DNA from: Trichoderma breve
Lineage: Eukaryota > Ascomycota > Sordariomycetes > Hypocreales > Hypocreaceae
Direction of reading: 5' to 3'
DNA: 64,000 bases
Assembly: GCF_028502605.1 (NCBI RefSeq)
Contig: NC_079233.1
Span: 4,836,001-4,900,000 of the forward strand
The translations under genes were made by a program, and so were the position numbers. Below the pieces are notes generated by a model. It ran no database searches and had not been told where the DNA came from. It saw only the letters and a program-made list of their open reading frames with translations. The first letter of the stretch is position 1. Every line of letters starts with the position of its first letter. Shown here one piece after another: positions 10,625-22,100 of the stretch.

Positions 10625-12226
10625 ATGTCGCTCTTTACCGCACAGCTTCATCCTGGACGGGCTCTCGGGTTCTTCAGTAAGCAGAATCTAACCTAGACTC
10701 CAAAACTCTCTTGAGACCCCGACTCACCGTATCTACTAGCCCTTGGCGCGTCCCTCCACGATGTCCTGACCCGAGTCAAGGCAGAACCGCAAGCGTTCCC
10801 GAAGCTCGAAGTCCTCTACTCCCGAGACCAGCCCGTCACCGAACCAGTATGCGTCGTGCTGCCACAAAACGGCATCAGGCTGCGCTTCGACGGCCCTGAG
10901 CAGCGCCTCCGCCTGATCGAAGTCATCGACTTTACAAAGAGCCACATCACCTTTAAGGATCGGGATCTGGTACGGCCGGCCGGCGCCGCTGCTCCCGAGG
11001 TGCCGGGGGAATCATCGGCGGGACCTACCTTTCGGCACATTTACCATCGGCTACTGGGACCGACTTACGCGGGCGAGTTCATTCCTCCGGCGGCATCTCA
11101 GGGCAACGGAACGTATGTCTTGTCGTATCCCGGCGTGGCCTTTAACTTTTCCGTGCCCACCTCTGTATACTCTGCCGACAAAGATGTCGTTTCGCTGCTT
11201 TCTGCTTCTTCATCGCAGATTGCGACTTCTATGGCTGTGTTTAGTGGTAATTCTTGGGCGGAAGTGCGGCCGACGCTGTGGACGGAGGTTTTGCCTAGCG
11301 TCAAGGTGACTTCAACCATACCTCGTGGAAAGGACGTTTACCCTGATGAGGTATCCTTGATTCGACTTCACGGCGGAGGCAAGATACAGCTATTTCGGAA
11401 ATGGACAGCGAGCTCTTTCTGGATCATCCTTGGTGAGACCACGCCACAGGATCTCGTGGCGGAGCTTGGACCGCCGAATGCGATATACCGTAAGAATGAC
11501 CAGAAGATGGTCATTCACAAGATGCGAGCCGCTAGTAATACACATGGCCGCCCTAATGTGAAGGACTTGGGTCGGCCGGATGAGTCGACGGATACGGACC
11601 AGTCGTCGATGCATACCGGCTCTGACGAATCAGATAATGAGGCCGCGGTAGAAGATGAAGGGGGGGATAATGCGTCTGGAGAGTGCTTCTACAACTACTT
11701 TTATTTTGGCTTTGACATTCTCATGTCTACGCCCGTACCGCCTTCGAGCCTGCCGCCAGGAGAGACACAAGTACCAGACGATATTGGTAATGGAATCAAG
11801 ACTCACGCTCGCGATCGACTGGTTGCGACGAAACTGGTACTCCACGGCAACATCCCCGGCTCCTATGAATTCAACCGCCATCGACGATGCCGCTGGGAAA
11901 TTAGCTACCTAGATGACTTCTTGGCCAGTAATGTTGGCCCCGTCAACTCCGAGATGGAATTCAAGACGATTGAGAATCTCATGAGTAGGAAATGGGAGGG
12001 CGCCTACCCCACAGACAAGACTCAGCCGCGGCAAGGGGGTATGGTCCTGAACCGTGGCTGGGGCGACAGTCCGGGCAGCAGTTGCGAGTTTCTCGGCGGT
12101 TGGGAAGAGAGCGGCGCGAGGAGGCCGGAGGCGAATGGCGATTCTACGACGACGCTGTATGGTTTTCCTGGGATGGTTTTTGAAGTCTTGAGGAATGACT
12201 ATGTTAACACGCTGACGGTGTTTTGA
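10625..12226 (+). CDS. PHAF1 / UPF0183 family protein (C16orf70 homologue)
   Basis: The model is join(10625..10676, 10740..12226), 512 residues. Exon 1 encodes MSLFTAQLHPGRALGFF and joins across a 63-nt intron to TLGASLHDVLTRVKAEPQAF, which reconstitutes the family N-terminus (a conserved Pro-Gly-x-x-LG start and an LG.SL..V helix). Other family hallmarks are YPGVAFNF, the stretch LGETTPQDLVAELGPPNAIY with following K and M-rich segment, and NYFYFGFDIL followed by LVATKLVLHGNIPGSYEFNRH. In animals PHAF1 is linked to autophagosome assembly sites; its role in fungi is not established, so a membrane-trafficking role here is inference. Low-complexity acidic inserts occur around 240-275. The start choice rests on exon 1 matching the family, not on the longer single-exon ORF whose Met at 10856 is internal. 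Confidence 0.85.
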
Positions 12227-12958
12227 GTTTTGGAACACTCAAGGGATGTTTACGGGGGATGAATGGGGAAGGGTTGGGGGATTTTGCATGCTAATCATTC
12301 TGACGAGAGCGAAATATTTGTAATTCTGAGGCTTGTCGTTTTTGTCATTATTACTACTTGGGATGTTTGTTGGGTGTTTTGGGTTGGGATATCATGCATG
12401 GCATTGTGTAAACGTGCTTTAACCTTGGATTCATATTCATAGCTTTTTTGCCTCTTAATACAGATGGGTTTACTTTGCAACTTGGCTTTTGTCATGTTCC
12501 TGACTGACAGTTAGTCATTAACCCTAATAACCATAACTCCTATCCTACAGTCCTTTGTAGACTATGATTCATCCCCTATGAAGTCTTTCTTTTCCAGCCA
12601 GGGGTCTGTTGTCAATGGCACTCCATCGGCTAAACAGAAAAGCCGTGTCATTCGCAGTTAATGTCATCATTTAGACATTTATTCTTCTCCGATCGGCCTT
12701 AAAGGCTGCCATCTCGGAATTATCGGGGTGTTCCACAAATATTCCTTCATGATGACCTCGATTCACGTAGGTTAGTTGAGTAACTCTGCCTTGTGTTAAG
12801 AGCGGATCGTATTTTTCATCATGCGGATTCTTCCGTGCTTGCATGTTGTTGTTCTTGCGTAATTGCAATGCATTGCGTGTCCATCGGTTCAACCAAGCAA
12901 CCTGGTCGATTACTCGGCATATCTAACCGATCCATTTCGGAGACATTCTCTGTTGTTG
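12227..12958. other. Intergenic region, includes a minor ORF of doubtful status
   Basis: The region lies between the convergent PHAF1-like gene and the RNase H ORF. A 73-codon minus-strand frame at 12671-12892 (ending near ADRRRINV) might be a 3' exon of the RNase H gene, but no convincing splice pair joins them. Nothing else is supported. Confidence 0.35.
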
Positions 12959-13762
12959 CTAGCCATGTGTTTTCACATCATTTGACAAAGGTTCCGTGTC
13001 CCAATTTAATCCTTCCGGGAGGAGCATGCCGACATTTTGATGATTTGCTGCGTACCGGGCTGCAGTGTCGGCGAGGCAGTTACCTTGAACCCGAGAGTGG
13101 CCTGGAACCCAGCGCAACTCGATTTGGACTTCATTGCCGTAAAAATAGTGTGAAATGCTCATGATTTGGCGTAGAATGGGATCGCAGAGCGATTGGGCAT
13201 CGGCGATGGCGATCTCTCGAAGCCTGGATATCCTTTTCAGCGCCTCTATGCAATCGCTAAAAATGGTCACTTTGGACCACCTAGCCTTTCCATTGGAATG
13301 TTTCTTATTGTCGTCCAGGTAAAGCGCCCTCTCTGCCATGGCAATTGTCAAAGCATGTGCAATGGCAGCAACTTCGGTGAAGATGGTGTCTCGACCTCGG
13401 CTGGTTGGAGTAAAGTATTTCATGTTCCAGTTTTCATCTCTCCTAGTTTTGTAGACAACAGCAGCACCGGATGGAATGATTGATGTATGCTCGACAGTTG
13501 GTGGTGCCGAATTAAGTCTTGAATTTACGATAGAAGAGCCATCTGAATAGAAAACGCGATGACGGCGACCGAAATTGCAACTGAAAATATGTAGTGCCGT
13601 TCTAAGAGCGTTTTCCCTTTGGGGTATGACAATGTTGGCGCAGAAGCTGAATTCGTGAGCAGCATTGATTTTGGTCAATTCTTTGCTAAACTCGATCACT
13701 TTGTTAACGCTGCTTATATAGCGAGCGTTTTCTTGTGCAATCATTCTCTCTTTTTTACCCAT
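12959..13762 (-). CDS. Stand-alone RNase H-fold protein (type 1 RNase H domain)
   Basis: A 267-residue ORF starting at an ATG at 13762. It shows the full RNase HI acidic set in the right order and spacing: Asp74 in FYSDGSS, Glu130 in FTEVAAIAHAL, Asp170 in IFSDCIEAL and Asp232 in CLADTAARY, with His222 in VPGHSRVQGN. The motif would cleave the RNA strand of RNA-DNA hybrids. The about 70 residues before the domain have no recognised fold. No reverse transcriptase or integrase is encoded nearby, so this is either one of the single-domain RNase H proteins common in ascomycetes or the cut-off tail of a non-LTR retroelement. The frame stays open upstream of the Met (SPLFRSNTKALALKDDIDPK), so an extra 5' exon is possible. 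Confidence 0.7.
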   Translation of the reverse strand: MGKKERMIAQENARYISSVNKVIEFSKELTKINAAHEFSFCANIVIPQRENALRTALHIFSCNFGRRHRVFYSDGSSIVNSRLNSAPPTVEHTSIIPSGAAVVYKTRRDENWNMKYFTPTSRGRDTIFTEVAAIAHALTIAMAERALYLDDNKKHSNGKARWSKVTIFSDCIEALKRISRLREIAIADAQSLCDPILRQIMSISHYFYGNEVQIELRWVPGHSRVQGNCLADTAARYAANHQNVGMLLPEGLNWDTEPLSNDVKTHG

Positions 13763-16342
13763 GTTAACAGGGCCGATTTGTTTTGGGTCAATATCGTCTT
13801 TTAGTGCTAGAGCTTTTGTATTGCTGCGAAATAAAGGTGATAGAAACAGATGGAATGGACTGGTTTGAGAGCAGATGCAAGAGGAGCAACGATGGTTCTA
13901 CGTGACGGCGTTTTTAATAAGCCTGTTCTTTCAAGAGAATCTTTTGCTGCCATGAACCTCACCTTGATAGTGTTGATCAAGTATCTTTGCATGATTTTTT
14001 GTTGGCTACAGATACTTGTTGATCACTTGGATCTATTTCATCGTTACTTGGTGAAGATGGGATGTCCGAGTACAACTTGGATAACTTGATGCACAGGTGT
14101 TTTGCACATGTGACGTTTGGCCACTTGACTTGCTGTGCGCCACCGAGCCACTGACTCAAATCTTCCATCATTTCTGGATTGCTTCAACTATCTAGAGTAA
14201 GCTCATAGCCTATCAGAATTCTATCAAGGCATATCATTACGTGTTACTGCTATAGTACTAAAGCAAGTAAAAAGAGAGCGAGCATGAGTCTTGTAGTGAA
14301 GTACACCAAAAATAAACCTGGAACCCAAAGAGGTCGGGGAATACGCCGTATTCACGTATTCTCGGTACGTACCAGCGATCGCCGAACGGAATAATTCCTT
14401 CCCACGTCGGTGAATCGCGGCCCAAGGAGCTAATTGTGGAGTGCTTGCCTCGCTGTAATAGTCATTGGAGCTGGCTTTGCTGGATATAGGCAGGCACTAC
14501 TCGTACTAAGATGCTAATAAGATGCCAAGGTAGGCACTACGGCAGGTTCCGATGGCGCTCCTTCTTGCTGCACCTGATGCATGGTGGGATGGATATGAAT
14601 GGAAGGAACTTTTAATTTATTAGTCAGTCAGTGAAAATGCTCATGCAAAACGAAAACGAGTGACGCGCAAAGATTGGCCGGCCGTGAAGCCACGTTCTAA
14701 GCATTCTCTGGATTCGGGAATTCTCTCCGGGTTGCCTCTCTGACAGCACAGCACAGCACAGTGGCCAAATCACCTTCCGCAAAGCACATGCAGCACATGC
14801 AGAAAATTCAGATGAAAATGCTACTCCATTACTGCGTCCACTTTGCAGGCTTGGCTTCCCCCGTTATGGATCTAGCCTGGGCGGGAGCGAAAAAAAGAAC
14901 TTTAACAGGCAAAAGAATGCCGCGCGGGGCAGCAATTTTTGTGGGCTCTTCAAAACTCTGACTCTGACCGGGTCCATCCAGCCAGCGCAAAGGGGGGGAG
15001 CAAACAATTTGGGCAACGAGTGTGATTGCTTGGGATGTGATTTGGTGATGTGGTGATGTGGCCGGATGATGATATGCTCCGAGGTAAGTGATTCTACCGA
15101 GGGGATGTCAAGCTTGAACTCTTATTGATTCCTAGGTATTCTATCTAACGGAGTCTGACGAACAGCGAATGCTTTGCCTCTGTCAACCAACAACCAGACT
15201 ACAAGACAAAATGAAAATCACCATAGGGCGCGCGTGGTAGTCTGTTTTAACTCGCCTTCGCTGTTCGGAGTTGTGCAATCACCGGGGGGAGATGCACTTA
15301 CACACTAGCCCCTCGAGCTCACCAGGCATCGGCCACTATCAAAGGGGGGGGAGCAAAAAGAACCTTGAAACCAATTTATTGCCGAATCCTTAAATCCAGC
15401 TCACCAGCCGCCGCCATTGGCCTATCTCACCAGCCCAATGCTGGCACCCGCTCTCGGCCGATGCCCTGCAGGCCGGTATGAAGCCTCGCCCCCACTACAG
15501 CAAAAAGGTCCAACACCGGCAGAGTGGCCGGAAGGCGTGTTTTGCGGTGAGAATGGGCCATTATTACGAATGCAGGACGCACATCCTGGGGTCGGAAAGG
15601 GCAAACATCGTACCAATCGGCCGTGACAGAGGCACGCGCCAAGCTCAAGCTGGAACAACGGGCGCCATCGACGGCGATACACGGGTCCTGAGCTCGCACG
15701 AGGCTGATCTTGGCGATATTTTCATCTCTAGGCAGGGCATTAACAAGCAATCCTGCTCATTGTCGTCTTTCTCAAGATGCATTTTCAAGGCCTAAATCCT
15801 GCGCTTGTCCCGTGCCGGGTTCCGGGAATCGGGCCAAGCCCACGCCGAACTCGAGCAGCCCACTCTTCGTACATACGAAGTACGAAAACAACGGCGTATA
15901 AGTGGGCCGGCCGACGAGCTGTAGCATTTCTTTTCTGGCTCTCGCTTGATTACAAACGCGAATGCTTGACGCATTTCGAGGTTCTTGCTCACCTTCTCTG
16001 CCGGGGAGGGGGGAGACTATCGGAGCGCTACCTTTCTATATAGTAATAGTGTCCCCCGTCGACAACCATCCCTTCTGCCCATACTCTTCAGGCTTTTCTT
16101 CTTCTTTCGCCTTCCCCTATCTTTTTCAACTTCTCCCCTTTGTCTTACTGCAGCCGCTGCCAAGGCAAGGCAAGGATTTGGATTTTTCTGTTCCCAAGCA
16201 GAGAGCCAAGAGAGAGAGAGTCCAAGACAAAATCGCCACGAGGAGTCGGCGTCCGCTCGCCACGCGAAAGCTCCACCAAAAAGTCTCAGCCGTCCAACCC
16301 TAACCCATCGAGCTGTGTCTCACAAGCCATCGACGCCTCACA
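13763..16342. other. Intergenic region upstream of the MFS transporter
   Basis: The 13.8-14.2 kb part contains two open minus-strand frames (13807-13992 and 13977-14171) that may be 5' remnants of the RNase H gene but cannot be joined in phase by plausible splice sites. Short CAGCA and GTGATG slippage tracts occur at about 14744-14760 and 15043-15062. From 15.8 kb on the sequence looks like promoter and leader: a TTCGTA-type inverted repeat at 15866-15886, TATATA at 16037-16042 and a CT-rich leader at about 16075-16145. ORFs in the GC-rich 15.4-16.3 kb stretch overlap in all frames and are not believable genes. Confidence 0.45.
16037..16042 (+). promoter_or_regulatory. TATA-like element of the MFS transporter gene
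   Basis: The sequence tatata lies 301 bp upstream of the MFS ATG and is followed by a pyrimidine-rich tract. It is a plausible core promoter with a leader of roughly 200-270 nt, inferred from position only. Confidence 0.4.
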
Positions 16343-18202
16343 ATGGCTGTTGATCAAGCCACAACGCCGGATAGGCGCACCAGCTCAGATGACACAGTCA
16401 ATCCCGCGCGCAGCACAGATGGCGAGATCAAGGCCATTGAGGCTGGCCTCGGAGTCGACAAGGAGCTGGGGGAGAACAACATTGGCATTTCAACGCTAGA
16501 AAAGGATGAGACGGCATCAGCATCGGGTTCAACAACAGCTCCGGCCGCCGGAGGACCTCCGGCGCAAGGGCCGCCCGCAGACGAGCCGGAAGCTGGTCGG
16601 ACCAAGGTCGAGACGTTTCTCGTCATCTTCGCCCTGTGTCTGGCGCTGTTCCTGGCTGCTCTTGACATGACCATCATCACCACTGCCATCCCGACCATCT
16701 CCAACCACTTTGGCTCCAGCGCTGGCTACATCTGGATCGGAAGCGCCTATCTGCTCGGCAACGCTGCGTTCGTGCCCACATGGGGCAAGATTTCTGACAT
16801 CTTCGGCCGCAAACCAACCCTCATCGTGAGCGTCGCCATCTTCTGGATTGGATCGCTACTATGCGCTGTCAGCACCAGCATGGGCATGCTCATTGCTGCC
16901 CGTGCCATCCAGGGAGTCGGCGGTGGTGGCACCATCGTTCTTCCCAACATCTGCATCTCTGATCTCTTCTCTATGCGCAAGCGAGGCATGTATTTTGGTA
17001 TCCTCGGCATGGTTTGGGCCCTGGCCTCGGCCATTGGACCTATCCTTGGTGGTGTCTTCACCAGCAAGGTCTCATGGCGCTGGTGCTTCTATATCAACCT
17101 GCCCCTGGGCGGCATTGGCCTGCTCATCCTCATCTTCGTCCTCAAGTTGCACAACCCTCGCACGCCAGTCAAACAAGGATTGGCTGCCATTGACTGGGTC
17201 GGTAACATCCTCATCATTGGCGGCACGCTTATGCTGCTCTTTGGGCTTGAGTTTGGTGGTGTTCAGTTCCCCTGGGACTCCGCTGCCGTCATCTGCCTCA
17301 TCGTCTTTGGCTTCGTCACCATTGCCCTCTTTGGTATTTATGAGAACCGAGTGGCCAAGTTTCCCGTGATGCCTACTCGACTTTTCCGTGGCAGGACAAG
17401 CATTGCCGCCTACGGTCTGTCCATTATGCACGCCATGACCTTCATGTCTGGCAGCTACTGGCTTCCCCTCTACTTCCAGGCCGTCTTGGGTGCCACGTCT
17501 CTTCTCTCCGGTGTCTACATCTTGCCCTATGTCCTGGCCCTGTCCTTCACATCTGCCCTCACAGGTGTCTTCATCAAGAAGACGGGCAACTACAAGATTC
17601 CCATCATTTCTGGACTGTTTATCATGACCATAGGCTTTGGTCTCTTCATTGACCTAGGTGCCAGGGCAAACTGGGCCAAGATCATCATCTTCCAGATCAT
17701 TGCCGGTATTGGCGTCGGTCCCAACTTCCAGTCACCTCTCATTGCCCTGCAAACCAATGTTGAGCCCCGCGATATTGGAGCTGCTACTGCCAGCTTCCAG
17801 TTCCTCCGTCAACTTGGAACGTCTACTTCTGTTGTCATTGGCGGTGTCATCTTCGACAATGAGATGCAGAAGCAGCAAGCCTTTCTACAACAAGAGCTCG
17901 GGCCCGAATTGGCCGCCAGATTTTCCGGCTCTGAGGCTGCGTCAAGTGTATTCCTGATTGCCAGCCTCGATGGCCATCAGAAAGAGGTGGCTCAGACAGC
18001 CTACTGGAACGCCATGCAAAAGATGTTCATCGCCTATACCTGCTTCGTTTCCTTGGGTCTCTTCATCAGCCTCTTTGTTAAGCAGAAGACGCTCAGCAAG
18101 CAGCATACAGAGCACAAGACGGGCCTCACATCTCTCAAGCAGAGGGAAGACACGAAGAAGAAGCAACCCGACGTTGAGAAAGGCGTGGAGGCTGCGGAGT
18201 GA
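16343..18202 (+). CDS. MFS multidrug efflux transporter, DHA14-like (14 predicted TM segments)
   Basis: A 619-residue intronless ORF. The first about 88 residues are hydrophilic and Pro/Ser/Glu-rich, followed by membrane helices from VETFLVIFALCLALFLAAL onward. Motif A is GKISDIFGRK at 148-157, the motif B region is AARAIQGVGGGG, and motif C is GPILGGV near 232-238 in helix 5, the signature of drug:H+ antiporters. AALDMTIITTAIPTI at the end of TM1 matches the DHA14 D1 motif. The tail after the last helix (TLSKQHTEHKTG, then Lys/Asp/Glu-rich) is cytoplasmic. It probably exports drugs or metabolites at the plasma membrane; the substrate cannot be inferred. Neighbours include no biosynthetic cluster. 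The start is the first ATG after a CT-rich leader. Confidence 0.92.
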   Translation: MAVDQATTPDRRTSSDDTVNPARSTDGEIKAIEAGLGVDKELGENNIGISTLEKDETASASGSTTAPAAGGPPAQGPPADEPEAGRTKVETFLVIFALCLALFLAALDMTIITTAIPTISNHFGSSAGYIWIGSAYLLGNAAFVPTWGKISDIFGRKPTLIVSVAIFWIGSLLCAVSTSMGMLIAARAIQGVGGGGTIVLPNICISDLFSMRKRGMYFGILGMVWALASAIGPILGGVFTSKVSWRWCFYINLPLGGIGLLILIFVLKLHNPRTPVKQGLAAIDWVGNILIIGGTLMLLFGLEFGGVQFPWDSAAVICLIVFGFVTIALFGIYENRVAKFPVMPTRLFRGRTSIAAYGLSIMHAMTFMSGSYWLPLYFQAVLGATSLLSGVYILPYVLALSFTSALTGVFIKKTGNYKIPIISGLFIMTIGFGLFIDLGARANWAKIIIFQIIAGIGVGPNFQSPLIALQTNVEPRDIGAATASFQFLRQLGTSTSVVIGGVIFDNEMQKQQAFLQQELGPELAARFSGSEAASSVFLIASLDGHQKEVAQTAYWNAMQKMFIAYTCFVSLGLFISLFVKQKTLSKQHTEHKTGLTSLKQREDTKKKQPDVEKGVEAAE

Positions 18203-19159
18203 AAGAGGCAAAGCATTATTGTCTTTCATCAACAACAACAAAAGTTTTAATTTCATGTTTCTTTCCATTGGGTTACGGCGTTGATATGTTTTGGAACGGA
18301 AGATGCATGAAGAAGATATCCAGCATTTCAGAGATAGATATTCTCATCCAATGATGAGTCGTTTAGCATACCTCTTCTCTTGGCTACATTGTTCATATGC
18401 TTTAGATTTGTTTATAGTTGGAGGTCACTACTCACCACTTACGACGCTAATAAAACACGCACTATTGATGATACAGAGTACGGAGCGCTTTGTCCCAGTA
18501 AATGTAAATGCATGTCTCATTCCATGTAAGACAGACTGCCGATTATTCGTGTTTGAGTTCATGACAGCTTGATCTTGAATTACATAATCTTCAAAACTAA
18601 CACCGTTGCTGTGGCGACGGCCGCTAAAGGTCCACCCCTGCCTGTCATTGTTGTGCCAGGTACCAAGAACCAAACAATAAGAGGCATTTAAGCGTATAAT
18701 GCCTGTACTTCTACTTCTAGTAGCTTGAGAATTACGGAGCCCAATTCTGTACCAACCCAAAATTGCTTCTTACAAGCAGCTCTAGTGTGTGTATTTCCGT
18801 AAACAGGTCTTTTTCAATGGTGGCACCCTGGCTACTCCTGCACATGTCCACATCTCGCACAGATCTTTTTCCAGGCCCCTCATCGCTAAAGATAATTGAA
18901 TCTGGACGCTGTCTTTCTATCTTTTGAAAAGTAATTAAATGCGAACTCTCAGGTCTCCCTTTGTGGATTTCATGCGCATTGACCAGGAGGCACTCCAGAC
19001 TTGAGGTACCTTGGTACCTCCTAATCGCCCAGGGCTCCACCGCTATCCCCGCCTAAGGAATTATCAACAACAACACTCTCATCATATCCATACACATCCT
19101 TAGACAAAAAAAATAAACGAAGGCTACCAACCGGCAGTGGTGGTCATACCGCCGTCAAC
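18203..19159. other. Intergenic region between MFS transporter and kinesin-5
   Basis: It holds the 3' flank of the transporter and the kinesin promoter. A perfect 18-nt inverted repeat occurs at 19003-19020. No gene is supported in it. Confidence 0.45.
19003..19020. promoter_or_regulatory. Perfect inverted repeat GAGGTACC-TT-GGTACCTC upstream of kinesin-5
   Basis: Two 8-bp arms with a 2-bp centre, read directly, located 140 bp upstream of the kinesin-5 ATG. The symmetry fits a dimeric factor site or an RNA hairpin in the leader. No specific factor is claimed. Confidence 0.45.
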
Positions 19160-22100
19160 ATGGCTCACCTTCGAACACGTTCCGATCGAGATCCTACTCG
19201 GCCTACCATGAGCTCGTCAAACATACGAACAAGCGCCAGCATGCGAGGCAGCACGCGTCCGGGCAGCGCCAGACCCTCGAATGCCACAACAAATCGACAC
19301 CTGGCCGCCGCGTCGCGGGTCGACCGGTCGAGCGCCATGTCCCCTGCAGACCCGGCGGCGACAGCAGGTGGAACAAAGCGCAAGGAGCGCGACTTTGAGG
19401 CCGACGTGGTGGTGGGCGGAGGCGAGGAAACAAACATCAATGTCGTGGTGCGATGTCGCGGGCGCAGCCAGCGGGAGGTCAAGGAGAACAGCGCTGTGGT
19501 GGTGAATTCAGACGGCGTCAAGGGGAAGGTGATTGAGCTGTCGATGGGGGCCAACGCGCTGAGCAACAAGACCTACAGCTTTGACCGCGTTTTCTCGCCG
19601 GCCGCTGACCAGTCCATGGTGTTTGATGATACAGTGAAACCTATTCTGGAAGAGGTTGGTTTTCCTACGCAATCCGCTCCTGGTCTGATTCCAAGAGTGG
19701 CATACGCTCTCTCATATTGGTATATGCTAATGAATTGGCCAGATGCTCGCGGGCTATAACTGCACGATATTTGCCTACGGCCAAACAGGGACAGGCAAGA
19801 CCTACACAATGTCAGGAGACATGTCAGATACGCTAGGCATGCTCTCTGACGAGGCCGGCATCATTCCCCGAGTCTTGCAGCAGCTGTTTAATAAACTCGA
19901 GATCGAAGGTAGCGACAATTGCGTCAAGTGCTCTTTCATCGAACTGTACAACGAAGACCTCCGAGATTTACTCTCCGCCGACGAAAACGCAAAGCTAAAA
20001 ATTTTCGATGACACCTCAAGACGGGGTCACGCAACCACACTTGTTCAGGGCATGGAGGAAAAGCACATCAAAAACGCTGCCGAGGGAATCAAGGTGCTCC
20101 AGGAGGGCAGCCTGAAGCGCCAGGTAGCAGCGACCAAGTGCAATGATCTAAGTTCCCGAGGCCACACCGTCTTCACGATTACGGCATATGTCAAGAAGCC
20201 CAACGATCAAGGGGTGGAGGAGCTTGTGAGCGCCGGCAAGTTGAATCTGGTAGATTTGGCTGGAAGCGAAAACATTCAGAGATCAGGCGCAGAGAATAAG
20301 CGAGCCACCGAAGCTGGCTTGATCAACAAGTCGCTGCTCACTCTAGGGCGAGTCATCAATGCTCTGGTGGATCGCAGCCCTCATATTCCCTACCGAGAAT
20401 CCAAATTGACTCGCCTTTTGCAAGATTCGCTTGGTGGCCAAACGAAAACATGCATCATCGCCACCATTTCTCCCTCAAAAAGCAACCTCGAAGAAACGAT
20501 ATCTACACTCGAATACGCATTCCGCGCGAAGAATATCCGAAACAAGCCTCAGCTTCATATGATGACGAAGAAGATGCTTCTGAAAGACTTTACTCTTGAA
20601 ATTGAGAAGTTGAAGAGCGAATTAATAGCTACTCGGCAACGTAACGGCGTTTACCTTTCCAACGACATGTACGAAGAGATGACTGCACAGAGCGAATCAA
20701 GGAGGATTGTATTAGAGGAACAGAGTGCGCGGCTCGAGACATTAGAAACGAACCTACGGAACAAGGTTCAGGAGCTCTTTTCCCTCAACATTTCATTCAT
20801 GGGCATGAAGAAAGAGAATGAAGCCACCAAAGCACAGCTGGAAGATACTCAGGGCGTTCTCGATCAAACAGACATTGTCCTCGCAGCGACTCGCCAGACG
20901 TTAGCAGAAGAGACGGAACTGCGCAAGGCCCACGAGGAGACGGAGGAGAAGCTGACGGAAATCGGCAGTGTACTGATTGACAAGCTGCAGAAGACGGTCA
21001 AGGACGTCAATGGCCTACACGCAAAAAACAAGCGCAAATCGGACCTCCACTTGTTGAATCGGACGGCGTGGAACTCATCCCAGTCTCAAGTTGCTGAGAT
21101 AACGTCAATGGTAGAGCGACGGGTCCGGGTCTTCCAGCAGGAGCAGCAGGAACAAATCTTGAGCGTATCAAGACGAATGGAGACCTTTGTTGAAGAAGAG
21201 CTACAGAAGCTGTCTGCTACACAAGCCTTCATGGACGAGAACTTTGAGACCTTTGCAGAGTCCAAGAGACAGCTCTTGGAGCAGAAACAGCGATCCAAAG
21301 AAGACATGGACGAGGTATTGGAAGAAATCAAAGAGATTCGTGACAACGTCAAGGAGCGGGTTAGCGAAAGTCTTCAAGCCATCTCACATGCCGCAGAGAA
21401 GATTGCAGGGGATGTCTTGAGCGAGATGTCCGGCTTCCACGAACAACTCCATACTTCGTACAGCTCCTTGGGCAAGGATTTCAAGTCCATTTTTGAAGAT
21501 CTCGTCCGGCATATCACTACCCAGCGTTGTGAGTCTGACAACCTGAGGCGACAGTTGCAAAGTGCCACCAATACTATTATGCTCCAAAACGCCAGTATCT
21601 CAACTCGCATGCAAGAGGCGTTGGAGGAGGAGAGGCGGCAAGGGGCTGAGGAACGCCAAAAGCTTTTGGCCCAAATCTCGGCCCTGATCACGACCCAGGC
21701 CGAAGCACAGGAGAGCCGATTCGCAGATAGAACCCTGCAGATGCAGAAGAGCATGGCCGACTACAACACCTCTCTCGAGGGGGCCATTACTCAGCACAAC
21801 CAAGGCATGGATGCCTGGGACGAAAAAGAGGCTGAGCTGCTGGAGGAAGTCAAGAAGTCGCGCGATCAGATTAAGACAAAGTTGAAGGACGACTGGAACG
21901 CGGCAGAGGAACGCAGCACCACCATACGAACCACAGCGAACCAAGTGCATGCTGAGACCGTACGCGTGGTGGGTGTTCAGATTGATGATTTGGACATCCA
22001 GATGGAAGCTATGGACGACTTTGTGGCTCGTGCCAAGTCTGAGAGCAACGCCCATCATGAAACACATTCGCAATCCCTCCAGGCTCTGTACAACACGGTG

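Noticed and set aside
12671..12892. 73-codon minus-strand frame as 3' exon of the RNase H gene
   Set aside because: It would need an intron removing the in-frame stop at 12959, but no good donor and acceptor pair keeps the phase.
15064..15158. Possible C/D box snoRNA (ATGATGA ... CTGA)
   Set aside because: The boxes are present at a suitable distance, but the flanks do not form a terminal stem and no internal boxes or target complementarity are apparent.
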